Shown here one piece after another: positions 61,457 through 64,000 of a stretch of DNA of 64,000 bases (position 1 is its first letter; each line of letters starts with the position of its first letter). Source of the DNA: Roseateles amylovorans (GTDB lineage: Bacteria; Pseudomonadota; Gammaproteobacteria; Burkholderiales; Burkholderiaceae_C); NCBI RefSeq assembly GCF_025398155.2, contig NZ_CP104562.2:1488001-1552000 (forward strand), written 5' to 3'. A program made the position numbers and the translations under genes. The notes below the pieces were generated by a model. The model had not been told where the DNA came from, made no database searches, and saw only the letters and a list, made by a program, of their open reading frames with translations.

Positions 61457-64000
61457 GATGCGGCGTGGTTCTCGCCACGCGCCAGGGCGCGCAGCATCGC
61501 TTCAAACTGGAATTGCCGAGCCAGCCCGCGCTGGGTCTCGCAGAAGGGACGCCAGCGGGCGTTGGCGCGTTCGATGTCGTCAAGCTGCTGCAGCACCCCA
61601 CGGTAGTAGCCCAGTTGCAGCGCCTCGCGCAGGCCGCTGAGTCGCTCGGGGGGCGGCTGTTCGATGGGTTGATTCAGGGGCGCTGCGGCGGCGGACGATT
61701 CGATGGCCGCAGCAGTTCGCCACTGCAGCTTCAGACGTTCGCCCAACCAGGCCAGCAGCAGGTCGTGGCGGACCGGCTTGACGATGAAATCACGTGCGCT
61801 GATCCCGGCATCGTTGTCCTGGCCGCGCTCGAAGGCATTGGCGGAGACCACCGCGATCGCGTCCAGCGCAGGCAGCAGGCGTCGCAGGCGGCGGATGGTT
61901 TCCCAGCCGTCGATGCCGGGCATGGCCAGGTCCATCAGGACCGCATGCGGCGTCCAACCGGCGGCCACCAGATCCAGGGCGTCATGCCCGCTCTCGGCCG
62001 TCCGCACGGTGAATCCCAGCGGCTCCAGCAACTCGATGAGCAACTGGCGATCGTCCGCCTCGTTGTCCACCACCAGCACCCGCGGCGAGGGGCCCTCGAT
62101 GCCCAGGCGCGTCCGGGTGGCCGCGTTCAGCGCGCGCAGCCGTGGGGTGTCGGGGATGCGACCATGCAACTCCGGGAGGAACAGGCGCACTCGGAAGGTC
62201 GATCCCTCGCCCTTGACGCTGCGGGCGGACAACTCGCCACCCATCAGCTCGGTCAGCATCTTCGCGATCGTCAGGCCCAGGCCCGCACCCGGCGCGCTGC
62301 CGGTACCGGCGCCCCCGGCGCCTCGGGCAAAAGGCTCGAAGATGCGGGCCAGATCCGTGTCATCCAGGCCCGGGCCGCTGTCCTGGATCTCCAGCGTGGC
62401 CATCTCGCGGCTGTGCCGCACCCGCAGGGTGACGCCGCCGTCGCTGGTGAACTTGATGGCGTTGCCCAGCAGGTTGATCAGGATCTGCCGCAGCCGCTGC
62501 TCATCCGCCCGCACCCACTCGGGCAATGGCCCCTGTGGCTCGAAACCAAAGCTCAGGCCTTTGGCGGCCGCCTGCGGCTCGAACATGTCGGCCAGCTCGC
62601 GCAGCAGATCGGCGAAGCGCACCGGCGCCGGCTCCAGGCTCAACCGGCCCGCCTCGATGCGCGCGATGTCCAGCGTGCCGTCGATCAATTGCATCAGATG
62701 CTCGCCGCCGCGCTTGATGACCTGCACTGCCTGTCGGCGCTGTGGTGGCAGCGAGCTGTCCGCCGCCATCAGCTGCGCATAGCCGAGGATGCTGTTGAGC
62801 GGCGTGCGCAGCTCATGGCTGATGGTGCTGATGTAGCGGCTCTTGGCCTGGTTCGCCGCTTCCGCTGCGGCCTGCGCCCGCTCGGCCTGCAAGCGGGCAC
62901 TTTGCAGCGCTTCGTCGGTGCGCCGATGGGAATCGATCTCTCGCATCAGGGCCTGGGTCTGACGGTTCGATTCCTCCTGTGCCACCTCCCGGCTCTGATG
63001 CGCCAGCACCAGCCACCAGGCCACCGTGCCCGCCACCAGCAGCAAGGCGAAGAAGGCCTTCAACAGGCCCGAATGCAGCCCCTGCCGCAACGCCGCCAGT
63101 GCGCTCTCGTCCAGCAAGGGCAACTGCTGCAATTGCTGGTGGTAGAGCAGCCCGAACAGCGCGCCCAGCACCGGCGTGATCACCAGCATCAGCAGCAGGT
63201 AGTGGCCCAGTCCGGTGTCCAGATACGGCCAGCTGGCGCGCGGCAGCAGTCGTCGAAGCAGCCCCGACCACTGCACCGACAGCCGCGCCTGCGGCTTGCA
63301 CAGATCGCCGCAGCGCGCATCGAGCGTGCAGCACAGCGAGCAGATCGAGCCGCGGTAGGCGGGACAGTGGGCCATGTCCGGGCCTTCGTAGTCGCGCTCG
63401 CAGATCACGCAGCGGCGCAGCACCAGCGGATCGGCAGCCGCAGCGGCGATCGACTCGTCCGGACGCGCCAGGTAGTAGCGCCCCTTGGTCGCCCACGCAA
63501 TCGCCGGGGCCGCGATCAAGGCCGTCAGCATCGCGATCGAGGCCGACCAGGCCTGCGCCAGCGAACCCATCATCCCCAGGTGCGCGGCCACCGACAACAG
63601 CGATGCCAACGCCATCGCACCCACGCCCACTGGATTCACGTCATAGAGATGCGCGCGCTTGAATTCGATCCCGGGTGGAGACAGCCCCAGGGGCTTGTTG
63701 ATCACCAGATCGGCCACCACCGCCATGATCCAGGCGATCGCGATGTTGGCGTACAGGCCCAGCACATGGCCCAGGGCCTCGAACACATTCATCTCCATCA
63801 GCATGAAGGCGATGAGCGTGTTGAACACCACCCACACCACCCGGCCAGGATGACTGTGGGTCAGGCGAGAGAAGAAATTGCTCCAGGCCAGCGAGCCGGC
63901 ATAGGCATTGGTGACATTGATCTTCAGCTGCGAAACCACCACGAACAGCGCGGTGGCCGCCACCGCCCAGCCGTATTGGGGGAAGACATATTCATAGGCG
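61453..64000 (-). CDS. Hybrid histidine kinase with NCS1-permease N-terminus (5' truncated by window)
   Basis: At least 848 aa; the frame is open to base 64000 and the start lies beyond the window. The visible N-terminus (EYVFPQYGW, QLKINVTNAYAGSLAWSNFF) is the second half of an NCS1-type nucleobase/urea-like permease with several membrane helices. A Cys-rich segment follows (CVIC, HCP, CSLCC, CGDLC; near 63290-63405), which looks like a zinc-binding module. One or two more membrane helices lead to HisKA (phosphorylated His codon 62815-62817 in SHELRTPLNS), HATPase (LINLLGNAIKFT, DSGPGL, GAGLGLTI) and a C-terminal receiver (VLMDLAMPGIDGWE). It should sense or transport a solute and pass phosphate to the overlapping response regulator. 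Confidence 0.9.
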   Translation of the reverse strand, partial: AYEYVFPQYGWAVAATALFVVVSQLKINVTNAYAGSLAWSNFFSRLTHSHPGRVVWVVFNTLIAFMLMEMNVFEALGHVLGLYANIAIAWIMAVVADLVINKPLGLSPPGIEFKRAHLYDVNPVGVGAMALASLLSVAAHLGMMGSLAQAWSASIAMLTALIAAPAIAWATKGRYYLARPDESIAAAAADPLVLRRCVICERDYEGPDMAHCPAYRGSICSLCCTLDARCGDLCKPQARLSVQWSGLLRRLLPRASWPYLDTGLGHYLLLMLVITPVLGALFGLLYHQQLQQLPLLDESALAALRQGLHSGLLKAFFALLLVAGTVAWWLVLAHQSREVAQEESNRQTQALMREIDSHRRTDEALQSARLQAERAQAAAEAANQAKSRYISTISHELRTPLNSILGYAQLMAADSSLPPQRRQAVQVIKRGGEHLMQLIDGTLDIARIEAGRLSLEPAPVRFADLLRELADMFEPQAAAKGLSFGFEPQGPLPEWVRADEQRLRQILINLLGNAIKFTSDGGVTLRVRHSREMATLEIQDSGPGLDDTDLARIFEPFARGAGGAGTGSAPGAGLGLTIAKMLTELMGGELSARSVKGEGSTFRVRLFLPELHGRIPDTPRLRALNAATRTRLGIEGPSPRVLVVDNEADDRQLLIELLEPLGFTVRTAESGHDALDLVAAGWTPHAVLMDLAMPGIDGWETIRRLRRLLPALDAIAVVSANAFERGQDNDAGISARDFIVKPVRHDLLLAWLGERLKLQWRTAAAIESSAAAAPLNQPIEQPPPERLSGLREALQLGYYRGVLQQLDDIERANARWRPFCETQRGLARQFQFEAMLRALARGENHAAS

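Noticed and set aside
1..64000. CRISPR arrays, insertion sequences, integrases or prophage genes
   Set aside because: No regularly spaced repeats, transposase or integrase motifs were found; the short tandem arrays at 3585 and 5451 have no spacers.

Overview
The window reads as chromosomal DNA of a high-GC betaproteobacterium of the order Burkholderiales, most like the Roseateles/Mitsuaria/Rubrivivax group. The inference rests on the uniformly GC-rich codon use, the urtABCDE urea transporter, a TamA/TamB pair, a di-heme class I cytochrome c, an MHFG-type PEP-CTERM protein and the family make-up; no rRNA or other phylogenetic marker is present, so the genus is not established.

Layout. 0-9.3 kb: tail of a chemotaxis receptor, a diguanylate cyclase, a DUF429 nuclease-fold protein, a ketopantoate reductase, a small RelE/BrnA-like toxin-antitoxin pair in less GC-rich DNA, a spore-coat-U-like secreted protein, arginase overlapping a LOG-family gene, and a MoeB/ThiF-type adenylyltransferase. 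9.3-19.3 kb: ctpA, tRNA-Arg(CCT), then tamB-tamA and a CoxE-like VWA gene in one overlapping minus-strand operon. 19.4-21.7 kb: an EAL protein and an MHFG PEP-CTERM protein. 21.8-29.0 kb: a complete retron locus: HEAT/ARM-repeat protein, SWIM zinc-finger protein, an msr-msd non-coding RNA with a perfect 13-bp a1/a2 inverted repeat and a long msd hairpin, and a retron reverse transcriptase carrying NAxxH, YADD and VTG motifs. The gene content matches what I remember as type XIII retrons (ARM + WHSWIM). The RT has an unusual C-terminal extension with predicted membrane helices. 29.1-39.9 kb: S9 peptidase, GNAT, a MoxR ATPase with a small membrane protein, cytochrome c, HD-GYP phosphodiesterase, an isolated ureD, a LysR regulator and an MFS transporter. 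40.1-51.2 kb: a tightly coupled five-gene cluster DUF4132 - MoxR AAA+ - DUF5682 - VWA - SWIM, a recurrent but functionally unresolved NTPase/VWA system that again contains a HEAT-like protein and a SWIM protein. 51.2-57.7 kb: urtABCDE on the minus strand, with repeat-like intercistronic elements between urtA/urtB and urtD/urtE. 58.0-64.0 kb: a secreted protein with three tandem DUF3395-like repeats, an Abi_2/HEPN protein, and a response regulator coupled to a hybrid histidine kinase whose N-terminus is an NCS1-type permease.

How it fits together. Three themes recur. (1) Accessory conflict or stress systems: the retron, the MoxR-VWA-SWIM-DUF5682 cluster, the Abi_2 gene and the toxin-antitoxin pair. 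(2) Nitrogen: arginase (makes urea), the Urt urea importer, the urease accessory gene ureD and a permease-kinase next to urt; the urease structural genes are not in the window. (3) c-di-GMP turnover: one GGDEF, one EAL and one HD-GYP protein, each with intact catalytic motifs. All family assignments are by reading motifs; no database search was possible.
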